NCBI GenBank assembly: GCA_963847965.1
Contig: CAWKCG010000019.1
Coordinates: 62,001-126,000 of the forward strand
Direction: 5' to 3'
Source of the DNA: Palsa-504 sp963847965
Lineage (GTDB): Bacteria; Actinomycetota; Actinomycetes; Streptosporangiales; Streptosporangiaceae
Length of the DNA: 64,000 nucleotides
Of this stretch, positions 38,049 through 46,224 are shown one piece after another. How positions within the stretch are numbered: position 1 is the stretch's first letter; each line of letters starts with the position of its first letter. Made by a program: the position numbers and the translations under genes. The notes beneath the pieces are model-generated. The model ran no database searches. It was not told the origin of the DNA and was given only the letters and a program-made list of their open reading frames with translations.

Positions 38049-39224
38049 AGCCCGAACAATAACCATTACCCGTAACGGCCTGCGGTTCCTGATCCGGGCG
38101 AAGCCGAGGGTCAGCAGGCACACGGCCGCGAGCAGCGAGTAAGGGACGAGGTCCGAGGTGGCCTGGGCCAGGGCCCCGCTGCCCGCGGCGGCTACCGCCT
38201 GGCCCGTGGCCCAGGCGAGGTTCCCCAGGCCGAAGGCCAGCCCCTGGTCGAGCCGCTGACGCTGGGCGCCCTCGCTGACCAGCGTCATGGCCGGGGTGAA
38301 CAGCGTGCCGAAGGAGGGCATGCCCACGATCAGCACCGGGATGAGCACCCACGCTGACGCCAGAGTGGGCGCCAGCACGCTGATCGCCACCGCGCCAGTC
38401 AATGAGCAGGTGATCGGCACGATGGGACCGCGCCGGTCGGCCGCCCGCCCCGCGACCGGCGACAGCGCCGCCTCCACCCCCGCCGACGCCAGGAACGTTC
38501 CCGCGATGACAAGGGCCGTGACCCCGAGGCTGGCCATCCGCAGCGGCGCGAGCACGTCAAGCACCCCGAACGCCAGCCCCGCCAGCATCGTCAGCCACAG
38601 CCCGAAGCCCAGCTGGCGGTCACGCGCCGCGGTGAAGGCCGCCCGCAGCCCCTGCGGGACCGCTTCGCGCGGGGCCGGCACGGCGAACACCACCGCCATC
38701 AGCACGCCGCCCGCCAGCGCGGCGCTGGCGAATGCAGGCCCGGTGCCGATCTCGTCGGCGATCGCGCCCACGACCGGCCCGAACAGCGCCCCGCCCACGG
38801 CCGCTCCCATGGCCGTCCCGATCATCTCGCCGCGCCGTTCCGCCGGCGCCTCCGTCGCCAGCCAGGCCATGCCCCCGGCCCAGGTGCACGCCCCGCCCAG
38901 TCCCTGCACGAACCGGGCGGAGTCCAGGACCGTCGCCGCCGAGGCCCACCCGAAGACCAGCGTCGACGCCCCCATGAGCGCCAGCCCGAGCAGGACGGTC
39001 CTCCGGTAGCCGAGGCGCCCCGTGAGCAGCCCGCCCGGCAGAGCCCCGGCCAGGGTACCGAGCGGGTAGCCCGCGACCAGGATTCCCGCGCCCGACTTGG
39101 ACAGGTGAGCCACGTGCGTGTAGTGCGGCAGCAGCGGCGTCAGCGCGGTGAAGAACATCGTGTCGACCAGCACGAGCACGCACACGAACCACAGCAGCAC
39201 CCGCAGCGGCCGAGTCAGTGGCAA
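37473..39224 (-). CDS. MFS transporter continuing in frame into a carboxymuconolactone decarboxylase-like domain
   Basis: The open frame of 583 aa contains two units. Residues 1-385 are a major facilitator transporter (LLWFVCVLVLVDTMFF start, GRLGYRRTVLLG loop after TM2, twelve hydrophobic segments). Residues 393-583 form a CMD/AhpD-like protein beginning MTRIPYVRREELGPEG, with LGATLRFGTSIERRLSEIAIITVGARWQAEFEW. No stop lies between them. Either this is a genuine fusion or a base change or indel near 38050-38110 has removed the transporter stop (another frame has TAA at 38069-38067). ATG 38048 has its own -10-like element, so the CMD protein may also be made separately. The start TTG 39224 has only a weak ribosome site. 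Confidence 0.65.
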   Translation of the reverse strand: MPLTRPLRVLLWFVCVLVLVDTMFFTALTPLLPHYTHVAHLSKSGAGILVAGYPLGTLAGALPGGLLTGRLGYRRTVLLGLALMGASTLVFGWASAATVLDSARFVQGLGGACTWAGGMAWLATEAPAERRGEMIGTAMGAAVGGALFGPVVGAIADEIGTGPAFASAALAGGVLMAVVFAVPAPREAVPQGLRAAFTAARDRQLGFGLWLTMLAGLAFGVLDVLAPLRMASLGVTALVIAGTFLASAGVEAALSPVAGRAADRRGPIVPITCSLTGAVAISVLAPTLASAWVLIPVLIVGMPSFGTLFTPAMTLVSEGAQRQRLDQGLAFGLGNLAWATGQAVAAAGSGALAQATSDLVPYSLLAAVCLLTLGFARIRNRRPLRVMVIVRAMTRIPYVRREELGPEGQQLWDSIVDGRGDLLVTAGGGLAGPFNAFVTVPGAGRRMSSLGATLRFGTSIERRLSEIAIITVGARWQAEFEWWAHAPMARAHGVAGAVVDAIGRGEDPPFEADDERAVYTVARQLAHTGRVDQAAYDAAHRLLGDAGMVELVSLCGYYTLISFLLNAFAVPLPPGAAPMWADS

Positions 39225-39388
39225 CCCGTTTCACGCCCCGTTCCGGCAGGCGATCAAGGTCGGCATGCTGTGATCTTCACACAGACAGCCGAGATCCTCA
39301 GCCGCGTTTTTCCGCGCCCCGGGCGTGACCACCCGGGCGACGGCCCGGCCGCGCTCAGCAGGGTCACCGGCTACTGGGGAACTTCGGC

Positions 39389-39637
39389 CTAGAGCGCTGC
39401 GACGGCCTCTGCGGCGGCTTCGCCGCTGCGGACGGCGCCCTCCATGTAGCCGTTCCACAGGGAGGCGCACTCGGTGCCGGCCCAGTGGAGGCGTCCGACC
39501 GGCGCGCGCCATGCCTCGCCGTACGACGTCCAGACTCCCGGCGCGAAGTGCGCGCCGTAGCAGCCGCGGGTGAACACCTCGGCCATCCAGTCCCGCTCGA
39601 CGTACTGTGCGGGGCGCGCCGCCGCGCGGTCCGGGTC
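39389..39637 (-). pseudogene. C-terminal remnant of a flavin monoamine oxidase
   Basis: Immediately after the copper amine oxidase stop the same frame stays open for about 82 codons and encodes a textbook monoamine oxidase end: YVERDWMAEVFTRGCYGAHF, GVWTSYGEAWRAPVGRLHWAGTE and NGYMEGAVRSGEAAAEAV. The first in-frame ATG (39586) would give 65 aa that cannot bind FAD alone. The missing 350 or so N-terminal residues are not nearby, so the gene is a deletion remnant. Confidence 0.75.
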
Positions 39638-41596
39638 TCAGCCCTGGTGGTGGCCGTGCTGCGCGGGCGGCACGTCGAGGGCAGGGTTGCCGTCGAAGAA
39701 ACCGTCGGCCCTGAGCTGGAACCCGACGCGGCTGACCGGCATCACCGGCCAGTCCTCCGGGCGCACCACATGGTGCGCGGTGAACGTGTGCCAGAGGACC
39801 AGGTCGGTGTTTTCCAGCGGGCGGTCGGCCGCGGTCCAGGCCGGCAGGCCGTCCCCGCCGGGGTGCTGGTTGGGGTATTCCCCGGCGGGGAACCGCTGAT
39901 CGGGGTCGTACGAGGTGACCCACAGGTGCTTGGCGGCGAACTGGGCCCGCCGCATGGCGTAGGTGTCGGGCTGGCCGAAGGGCAGGACGCTGTCCTGTGG
40001 GATCAGCTTGTAGGCGACCGGCTCGCCGGTGGCGTTCGGCCGGCCCGGGTTGGTGATCTTCCAGTACCTGGCGGCGCGCCCGTCGGCCACCCGCTGCGCC
40101 TCGGACTCGCGGCGCAGCGGGGTCTGCCGCACCACCCAGGCGTTGCCGTACGGGTTCTCCGGACCGGGCGGCAGCGCCACCGAGTCGCACTCATAGACGG
40201 TGTTCTGCAGGCCGTCGACCATCATGTCCAGCCGTACGCAGAAGATGTGCTGGTGGTGGGGACCGTAGACCTGGGGGGCGACCAGGGTGCCGTGGGCCGG
40301 TTTGGCTCCCTCGGGCAGTGCCCCGTTGGAGATCACTCCGGTGAGCTTGACCTCGTATTCGATGGTGCCGTCCTGGTAGAGGTACCAGAAGTAGCCGTAT
40401 TCGTAGTTTCCGACCGTGGCGATCATCGAGATCACCAGTCGGCGCGAGCGCCGGACTTCGGTCTTTCCCGTCCGCCAGTCGGCGTGCTTCCACGAGATGC
40501 CGTGATCTTCCTCGTGCAGGCAGATCGCGTTCTTGATCAGCTGCGGATGGCCGTCGTTGTCGTTGAGGCAGGCGTCGAAGTAGTAGATCTCGCCCAGGCA
40601 GTCGCAGCCCAGCTCGAGGCTGTTCGCCATCACCCCGATACCGTATTCACCCATATCGAAGACGTTCTTGCGGCAGTGCGTCGGGTTCGGGTCGCCGTAA
40701 GGGATGAACATCTCGGTGAGCGAGGCGCGGTAGATGACCGGCCGGGGTGTTCCCCGGTCCTCGTAGCTCACCAGGTAAAGGACCAGGCCCTCGCGAGGGG
40801 TGAAGCCGACCCGGAACCGCCATTTCTGCCAGCGCACCTCGTGCCCGCCGACAGTGAAGCTGGCGCCCTCCGGCTGGGTGATCTCCACTGGCCTCAGGTC
40901 CTGCCGAGGGCCATCGTCGAAATACGGGACGTTTCGTGCGTCGCGGATCCCTTCGACGGTGTAATTGCCGCTGCGCGGCGGCAGGGGGACCACCCCGTGG
41001 TCCTCGATATCCACTACTTCCATGCGGTCGAGGTCGAACCGGACGATCAGGCCCTCCACCGGGCGAGCGTATCCGTTGTCGTCGGGGTCCCCCTGGCGGA
41101 CCCACGTCAGCGGGCGCAGGAACCGGCCCTGACCGGCCGCGTCCTCGGGGCCGTTGTAGCCCACTGACCAGGGGTCGATCATGACCAGGTCGAAGTCGGT
41201 GACGCCACGTCGGCGCATGGCCTCTTGCCAGCGGGCGTCCTTCCTGACCGCCTCCTCGGTGGCCATGAACTCTTCGAGCATGACCGCGGGCTGGACGCCG
41301 GGCAACTCGCGCCACAGGCGCACCTGGCCGGCGGTGATCGAGACCACCGCCTCGTAGGTCCTGCATTCGGCCCGTTCCCTGAGCACGATATGCGCCTCGC
41401 GTTCGAACGCCTCGCCCGGCCGGTAGCGCAGGACCGCGTCCTTGGCTGGTTCCTGCAGCGTGACGTAGACGAAGCGCGCACTCGCGGCCAGGCCGCGGTC
41501 CTGCTTGAGGATCCGGCAGGCGGCCTCGATCTCCTCCGCCGTCAGCGGGTCCAGCAGATGCCCCACCCCCACCCTGGCGTGCTCAGCCGTCTTCAT
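39638..41596 (-). CDS. Copper-containing primary-amine oxidase
   Basis: About 652 aa. The topaquinone precursor lies in VGNYEYGYFWYLYQDG (N-Y-E-Y, Tyr near residue 396). Copper ligands are in HQHIFCVRLDMMVDG (His-x-His) and the late WHTFTAHHVVRPEDWP His. The base is the Asp in the MGEYGIG...FDAC region. The start motif HLLDPLTAEEI matches the D2 domain, and no D1 domain or signal peptide is present, as in Arthrobacter enzymes. It oxidises primary amines to aldehydes with hydrogen peroxide and ammonia. GGAAGGAG lies upstream; ATG 41596 is preferred over ATG 41599 on spacing. Confidence 0.92.
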   Translation of the reverse strand: MKTAEHARVGVGHLLDPLTAEEIEAACRILKQDRGLAASARFVYVTLQEPAKDAVLRYRPGEAFEREAHIVLRERAECRTYEAVVSITAGQVRLWRELPGVQPAVMLEEFMATEEAVRKDARWQEAMRRRGVTDFDLVMIDPWSVGYNGPEDAAGQGRFLRPLTWVRQGDPDDNGYARPVEGLIVRFDLDRMEVVDIEDHGVVPLPPRSGNYTVEGIRDARNVPYFDDGPRQDLRPVEITQPEGASFTVGGHEVRWQKWRFRVGFTPREGLVLYLVSYEDRGTPRPVIYRASLTEMFIPYGDPNPTHCRKNVFDMGEYGIGVMANSLELGCDCLGEIYYFDACLNDNDGHPQLIKNAICLHEEDHGISWKHADWRTGKTEVRRSRRLVISMIATVGNYEYGYFWYLYQDGTIEYEVKLTGVISNGALPEGAKPAHGTLVAPQVYGPHHQHIFCVRLDMMVDGLQNTVYECDSVALPPGPENPYGNAWVVRQTPLRRESEAQRVADGRAARYWKITNPGRPNATGEPVAYKLIPQDSVLPFGQPDTYAMRRAQFAAKHLWVTSYDPDQRFPAGEYPNQHPGGDGLPAWTAADRPLENTDLVLWHTFTAHHVVRPEDWPVMPVSRVGFQLRADGFFDGNPALDVPPAQHGHHQG

Positions 41597-41729
41597 CATC
41601 GGCTCCTTCCCTGTCTGCGACGTGGTCCCAGCGGACCTGATCTTGGCCGGGAAAGTCAAGGAGCATCTCTCCTCCCGCCACCTGGTGCTTGACCTGCTCC
41701 TCGAGGAGGGAATCCCGGCCGCCTTCAGC

Positions 41730-41758
41730 TAGACGGCAGGCGCACGGCCGCCTAATCT
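41730..41758 (+). promoter_or_regulatory. Leaderless promoter for the PhyH gene
   Basis: TAGACG (41730-41735), 17-base spacer, TAATCT (41753-41758), then 7 bases to ATG 41766. No ribosome site precedes the gene, in keeping with a leaderless transcript. Confidence 0.45.
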
Positions 41759-41765
41759 CAAGCTG

Positions 41766-42551
41766 ATGATGGCGACAATGCCCGTCACCTCGCCCAGCCA
41801 GGACGTGGCCCGGCGGCTGCTGCACGACGGCTATGTAGCCGTGACCGGCCTGATGACCCCGGACGGCGCGCAGGATGCCCGTGCCGACCTGGACCGGGTG
41901 CTGCAGACCACCCGGACCGGGCGGAACTCCTTCGAGGGGTTCGACACACAGCGGATCTATGCGCTGTTCGCCAAGACCCGCGTCTTCGACGCGCTCGCCA
42001 TCGACCCGCTGCTGCTGGGCGTACTCGACGAGGTCCTAGGCCACTACCAGCTCAGCGCCCCGGTCGGCATCTGCATCGGGCCTGGCGAGCAGGCGCAGAT
42101 CCTGCACCGGGACGACGCCATCTACCCGGTGCCCGAGCCGCATCCGCCGCTGGTGGTCAACACCATGTGGCCGCTCGACGAGTTCACCGCGGAGAACGGG
42201 GCCACCAGGTTCATCCCCGGCAGCCACCGGTGGGAGCCTGGCCGCCGGCCGGGCCCGGACGATCCGGTGGAGACGGCCGTGATGTCGCCCGGATCGGCCC
42301 TGTTCTACCTGGGCAGCCTCTGGCACGGAGGCGGCGCGAACCACACGCCCCGGCCGCGACTCGGCGTGATCCTGGAATACGCGGCCGGCTGGCTGCGACC
42401 GCAGGAGAACCACTGCCTGGCCGTTCCCCGTGAGATTGCCCGCGGGTTGCCGGAACGGCTGCAGGAACTGCTCGGCTACAACATCTACCCGCCGTTCGTC
42501 GGGTACGTGGACGGCCGGCACCCGCGCCGGGTCCTGTCGGCAGGCTCGTAG
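41766..42551 (+). CDS. Phytanoyl-CoA dioxygenase (PhyH) family protein
   Basis: A 261-aa Fe(II)/2-oxoglutarate-dependent oxygenase. The facial triad is His and Asp in LHRDDAIYP (about residues 113-115) and the distal His in SLWHGGGANHT (about 186). The Arg for 2-oxoglutarate is in RPRLGVILEY. RFIPGSHRWE is the standard PhyH strand. The substrate is not predictable. ATG 41766 is followed by a second ATG one codon later. It is divergent from the copper amine oxidase gene. Confidence 0.88.
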   Translation: MMATMPVTSPSQDVARRLLHDGYVAVTGLMTPDGAQDARADLDRVLQTTRTGRNSFEGFDTQRIYALFAKTRVFDALAIDPLLLGVLDEVLGHYQLSAPVGICIGPGEQAQILHRDDAIYPVPEPHPPLVVNTMWPLDEFTAENGATRFIPGSHRWEPGRRPGPDDPVETAVMSPGSALFYLGSLWHGGGANHTPRPRLGVILEYAAGWLRPQENHCLAVPREIARGLPERLQELLGYNIYPPFVGYVDGRHPRRVLSAGS

Positions 42552-42830
42552 CCGTTTACGCCAGAACCACTCACGGACCCTGGCGCTTCGGCCGGGGGCC
42601 TGCTGACGCGTACCAGCTCGCGGTCGAGGTCGGACAGCGTGCCAGGCGCTGGCACCGCGCTCTCTGCGCTCCCGGCCCCTGCGGCGGCGCGCCCGCGCTG
42701 GCGGCGGTTAGCCCGTGCGCCGATGGGCAGTGGGAGAGGCACGACGGCAAGCCGCAGGCGAGAAGGACCATGGCGCGGCAGGCAAGACAACAGGGAGGAC
42801 CTCATGCCCATAGCGACAAGGGAGGAACTC

Positions 42831-43088
42831 ATGCCGAGAGCGCAGATCAAGGACGAGAAGATCTACCAAGGGCTCCGCGACAGGGGCGAGAGCCAGGAGA
42901 AGTCCGCCCGGATCGCCAACGCAGCCGCCGCAACCTCCGCCAGGCAGGTCGGGCGCAAGGGCGGCAAGAGCGCCCCCTATCACGACTGGACCAAGCAGGA
43001 CCTGGTCGAGCGGGCCAGGAAGGTAGGCATCAAGGGCCGGTCGAGGATGAGCAAGACAGAGCTGGTCAAGGCTCTGCGAGATCACTGA
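42831..43088 (+). CDS. Small Rho_N/SAP-like nucleic-acid-binding protein
   Basis: An 85-aa basic protein. The N-terminal half (KDEKIYQGLRDRGESQEKSARIANAAA) and the RKGGKSAPYHDW link belong to a widespread actinobacterial family. The end (TKQDLVERARKVGIKGRSRMSKTELVKALRDH) is a Rho_N/SAP-type helix-extended-helix that should bind nucleic acid. Both ATG 42804 and ATG 42831 are in frame and each has its own near-identical GGGAGGA site; the family usually begins MPRxxIKDE, so 42831 is preferred. A chromatin-associated or stress role is only a guess. Confidence 0.8.
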   Translation: MPRAQIKDEKIYQGLRDRGESQEKSARIANAAAATSARQVGRKGGKSAPYHDWTKQDLVERARKVGIKGRSRMSKTELVKALRDH

Positions 43089-43234
43089 CCTGCTGCGTCC
43101 CGCTCAGCCCGCACGGCTCGAGACCGTCCCGTTCCGGGCATCTGTGCGATGATCTGTCAGGCCCTACGCATACCTGGTGGCCGTTGCCCCGGATTCAACG
43201 GGTGGCCCAGGTGCTTCGGGTAGGAGGTGCCGAG

Positions 43235-44467
43235 GTGACAGCGCAAATAGACCCGGACTCGATTGAAGACAGGCTCCGGGCTATCCAGTCCATCACCGAC
43301 ACGGCCCTGTCGCGTCTCGACGACCAGGATCTGCTCGCCGAACTGCTCGAACGCACGAGGGAAGCGCTGCAGGCCGACACCGCTGCCGCGCTGCTGCTGG
43401 ACTTTTCCTCCGGCCAGCTGATCGCGACCGCGGCCGCGGGGCTGGAGGAGGAGGTACTCCAAGGCGTGCGCGTCCCGGTGGGCCGGGGGTTCGCCGGGCG
43501 GATCGCGGCCGAGCACCGCCCCGTGATCCTGGATCACGTCGATCACACCACCGTGCTCAACCCGATCCTGTGGGCCAAGGGCATCAAGTCCATGATGGGC
43601 GTGCCGATGGTGGCAGGCGGCAAGGTGATCGGCGTCCTGCACGTCGGGTCGCTGACGCCACGCCAGTTCACTGGCCAGGACACCGAGCTGTTGCAGCTGG
43701 CGGCGGACCGGGCCGCGGCGGCGGTGCAGTCGATGACGGCTCAGGCTGATCGCCTCGCCGCGCTGGTGCTGCAGCGCAGCCTCGTCCCGGCCGCGCTTCC
43801 CGTCGTCCCGGGGGCAGAGATGGCGGCGCGTTACGTTCCGGGCCGCGGCGGGGTCGGCGGGGACTGGTACGACGTATTCACCCTGCCCTCGGGCGATCTG
43901 TGCGTGGTGGTCGGCGACGTCGCCGGGTCTGGCCTGCCCGCCGCGGTGATCATGGGCCGGATGCGAAGCGCGCTACGTGCCTACGCGCTGGAGACCCGCG
44001 ATCCGGCTGAGGTCCTGGACCGCCTCGACCGCAAGATGCAGCACTTCGAACCCGACGCGATGGCCACCGTGCTGTACGCGGTCATCGATCCCGCGCTGGA
44101 CCGGATGAACATCTGCCTGGCCGGGCATTTCCCTCCGGTCATCGCGCGCCCGGGGCAGCCTGCGGAGCTGGCCGGCGTCGCGCCCGGCCTCATGATCGGC
44201 GCTTGGAATCAGGCGCAGCGGCCGGTGACCACGGTCCAGATCCCGCCCGGCGCCTTGCTGTGCTTTTACACCGACGGCCTGATCGAGCGCCGGGGTGAGC
44301 TCATTGACGACGGGATGGCCCGGCTCTGCCGGGCGATGACGGCCGACACGGCCGAGGCTGCCTGTGCCGCCGTGATGCAGGCGCTGGTCGGCAGCGGCCC
44401 GGCTCGGGATGACATCGCCCTGTTGATGGTCCGCCGCCAAGACGCCTACACGGGCATCGGGGGTTGA
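43235..44467 (+). CDS. GAF-domain PP2C/SpoIIE-type serine phosphatase
   Basis: About 410 aa. Residues 20-165 form a GAF sensor (LLAELLERTREAL, GVRVPVGRGFAGRIAAEHRPVIL, SMMGVPMVAGGKVIGVLHVG). Residues 180-400 are the SpoIIE/RsbU phosphatase: ARYVPGRGGVGGDWYDVF, VVGDVAGSGLPAAVIMGRMRSALRAYA, LCFYTDGLIERRGE and DDIALLMVRR, with the metal Asp residues in place. It should dephosphorylate a STAS-domain antagonist, and the next gene is such a protein. GTG 43235 is set by TAGGAGG (43221-43227). Its stop overlaps the next start (TTGA). Confidence 0.92.
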   Translation: MTAQIDPDSIEDRLRAIQSITDTALSRLDDQDLLAELLERTREALQADTAAALLLDFSSGQLIATAAAGLEEEVLQGVRVPVGRGFAGRIAAEHRPVILDHVDHTTVLNPILWAKGIKSMMGVPMVAGGKVIGVLHVGSLTPRQFTGQDTELLQLAADRAAAAVQSMTAQADRLAALVLQRSLVPAALPVVPGAEMAARYVPGRGGVGGDWYDVFTLPSGDLCVVVGDVAGSGLPAAVIMGRMRSALRAYALETRDPAEVLDRLDRKMQHFEPDAMATVLYAVIDPALDRMNICLAGHFPPVIARPGQPAELAGVAPGLMIGAWNQAQRPVTTVQIPPGALLCFYTDGLIERRGELIDDGMARLCRAMTADTAEAACAAVMQALVGSGPARDDIALLMVRRQDAYTGIGG

Positions 44468-44859
44468 CGCCGGTGCCTGACGACGAGTTCTCAGTCGAAT
44501 TGATCGGGAGCATGCCAGTGGTTGCGGCTCCCGAGGACATCGACATCAGCAACGCAGCCAGGCTGCGCGTAGCGCTGCTGCAGGCGGCCGCGAGCGGGCA
44601 CGGGAGATTCGTGGTCGACCTGAGCCGGACGCAGTTTTGCGATACGGCCGGGCTTCACGCCCTGGTGGGAGCCCATAAGCGGGCCCTGGCCGAGGGCGGC
44701 CAGGTGGTGCTGGTCATCTGCGGCGGCGCCGTCCAGCGCATCTTTTCCATGACCGGTCTTGACAGCGTGATCCCGTATTTCCCGAGCCTGGAACAGGCGC
44801 TCAGGCAAACTCCCGCTACCCCGGCCGGGCCGAATCTTGGCGAAGCGCATGGCCGGTAA
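44464..44859 (+). CDS. STAS-domain anti-sigma factor antagonist
   Basis: A 131-aa SpoIIAA/RsbV-like protein. Core: VVAAPEDIDISNAARLRVALLQAA then FVVDLSRTQFCDTAGLHALVGAHKRA, where the Thr in CDTAG replaces the usual phosphorylated Ser of the DSxG site; Thr is also accepted in some members. It would bind the kinase encoded next and is dephosphorylated by the upstream phosphatase. TTG 44464 overlaps the previous stop; GTG 44473 is an alternative with GGGGG at 9-base spacing. Confidence 0.88.
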   Translation: MTPVPDDEFSVELIGSMPVVAAPEDIDISNAARLRVALLQAAASGHGRFVVDLSRTQFCDTAGLHALVGAHKRALAEGGQVVLVICGGAVQRIFSMTGLDSVIPYFPSLEQALRQTPATPAGPNLGEAHGR

Positions 44860-45364
44860 CGATCTGCTGCGCGAACCAGGCGGGGCTGCGCCGGTCCTCG
44901 ACTTGGCGTTCGACTCCGGCACGCTCGGCGTGCTGCGAGCGGAAGTGGGGGCTGGTGCCCGTCAGGCGGGGTTGCCTGAAGCCCGAGCCCAGGACGTCGT
45001 CTTGGCCGTTCACGAACTGGCCGCCAACGCGGTTCAGCATGGCGCCGGAGGAGGGCGGCTGCGTATGTGGATGCTCGCCGGAGCGTTGCGGTGCGAGGTT
45101 GACGACGGACATCCCGGGGCGGCCGGCAATCCATGTGGGCAGCAAGCCGACCCCGCAGCCAGCGAAGGCACCGGCGCGGTGGATGCCTACGGTTCGGTCC
45201 CGGTGCTCTCGTGGCCTAGCCGGCCCGGCCACGGACTGTGGGTGGTGCGGCAGGTAGCCGACCGGATGCGGGTCCTACCGGGCGCTCGCGGTACCCGTGC
45301 CATGGTCGCCTTCGACCTGCCGCATGCTCACACCCTCCGCCAGCGGGCCTCGCACAGCCCGTAG
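44849..45364 (+). CDS. Anti-sigma factor, RsbW-type histidine-kinase-like ATPase
   Basis: A 171-aa GHKL ATPase. The N-box is VVLAVHELAANAVQHGAGGG (Glu and Asn in place), a G1-like VDDGHPG follows, and GHGLWVVRQVADRM is the G2 part. It would sequester a sigma factor or phosphorylate the STAS partner. The start overlaps the STAS gene end by 11 bases (ATG 44849), so the three genes form a partner-switching operon. A long Pro/Gly/Ala loop between G1 and G2 is typical of the stand-alone actinobacterial forms. The 3' end overlaps the opposite-strand DUF1206 gene by 37 bases. Confidence 0.87.
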   Translation: MAGNDLLREPGGAAPVLDLAFDSGTLGVLRAEVGAGARQAGLPEARAQDVVLAVHELAANAVQHGAGGGRLRMWMLAGALRCEVDDGHPGAAGNPCGQQADPAASEGTGAVDAYGSVPVLSWPSRPGHGLWVVRQVADRMRVLPGARGTRAMVAFDLPHAHTLRQRASHSP

Positions 45365-46149
45365 ATACCGAAGATGGCCAGGCCGACAGCGGCCAGCAGC
45401 ATCAGGAACTCGCCGAACGGCTGGTTGCGCAGCGTGAGTAGCGCCTTATCGAGGCCGCCCGACTCCGACGCCTTGTGGGTGACGGCCGCGTAGATCACGA
45501 GCACGCCGACCAGGCCGAAAATCAGGCCGCGGGCGACGGTGCCGATCACGCCGAGCAGTTCGACGACGCGGCGGGCGCGGTGGCTCATCTGCGACGTCCG
45601 CAGGTATCTCATGAACCTGCGGCGAAGGCCCTGGCTGACCAGGACCAGGCCGATGATGAGAATGACTAGTCCGACGATGCCGACCAGCCACCGGCCGTAG
45701 GCGTGCCGCATGGCCGTGGCCGTTATGTCCTGCTCCTGGCCGGACTGACTGTGCCGCGCACCCGAGATCACCGTGAAGGTCGCGTAGGCCAAGCCCGCGT
45801 AGATCACCGCTCCGCCTAGCGCCGCCAGCCGGGCGCCGGTGCTGCCCGGCTCACCAGCGACGCCGACGGCGGCGTCGCGCAGCCGCCACAGGGCGTAGGC
45901 CGCGAAGCCGAGGCCGAGCAGCCACAGCGAAACCAGCCCGTAGCGCTGGCCCGCGAGCAGTTGCAGGGCGCCCTGCTGATCCGCTTCGTGCGAGCTGTGG
46001 CCGAGCGCTACGAGCAGGGCGACCCAGCCGACGAGCAGGTAAATGACGCCTCGCGCGGTCAGGCCGGCTCTGGCCAGGAAGCGGGCCGCCGGGCTGTCGG
46101 ATGCTCGCCTGGCTCGGCGCTTCGCGCGGGCGACGGATACGGAGTGCAT
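45328..46149 (-). CDS. DUF1206 membrane protein
   Basis: A 273-aa integral membrane protein with three repeats of a two-helix unit, each introduced by an ARAGLTARGVIYLLVG-like segment (the later ones are LAALGGAVIYAGLAYATF and GTVARGLIFGLVGVLVIYA). This is DUF1206, which is uncharacterised. The N-terminus is strongly basic (RAKRRARR). ATG 46149 has only a weak purine-rich site upstream. Nothing suggests enzymatic activity. Confidence 0.87.
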   Translation of the reverse strand: MHSVSVARAKRRARRASDSPAARFLARAGLTARGVIYLLVGWVALLVALGHSSHEADQQGALQLLAGQRYGLVSLWLLGLGFAAYALWRLRDAAVGVAGEPGSTGARLAALGGAVIYAGLAYATFTVISGARHSQSGQEQDITATAMRHAYGRWLVGIVGLVILIIGLVLVSQGLRRRFMRYLRTSQMSHRARRVVELLGVIGTVARGLIFGLVGVLVIYAAVTHKASESGGLDKALLTLRNQPFGEFLMLLAAVGLAIFGIYGLCEARWRRV

Positions 46150-46224
46150 AGCGGTCTCAATCTCGAGGGCGTGCGCGGAAGCATTCGGGAATCGTGACTA
46201 CCCTTCAGCCTCCGCCGTCGGCGG

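Noticed and set aside
39638..39640. Second possible Sec codon: TGA between the copper amine oxidase and the oxidase remnant
   Set aside because: The copper enzyme is complete at this stop, the downstream part belongs to a different family, and no hairpin follows.
41625..41732. Plus-strand frame ending VLDLLLEEGIPAAF between the copper amine oxidase and PhyH genes
   Set aside because: Most of it overlaps the promoter region and no start or ribosome site is present.
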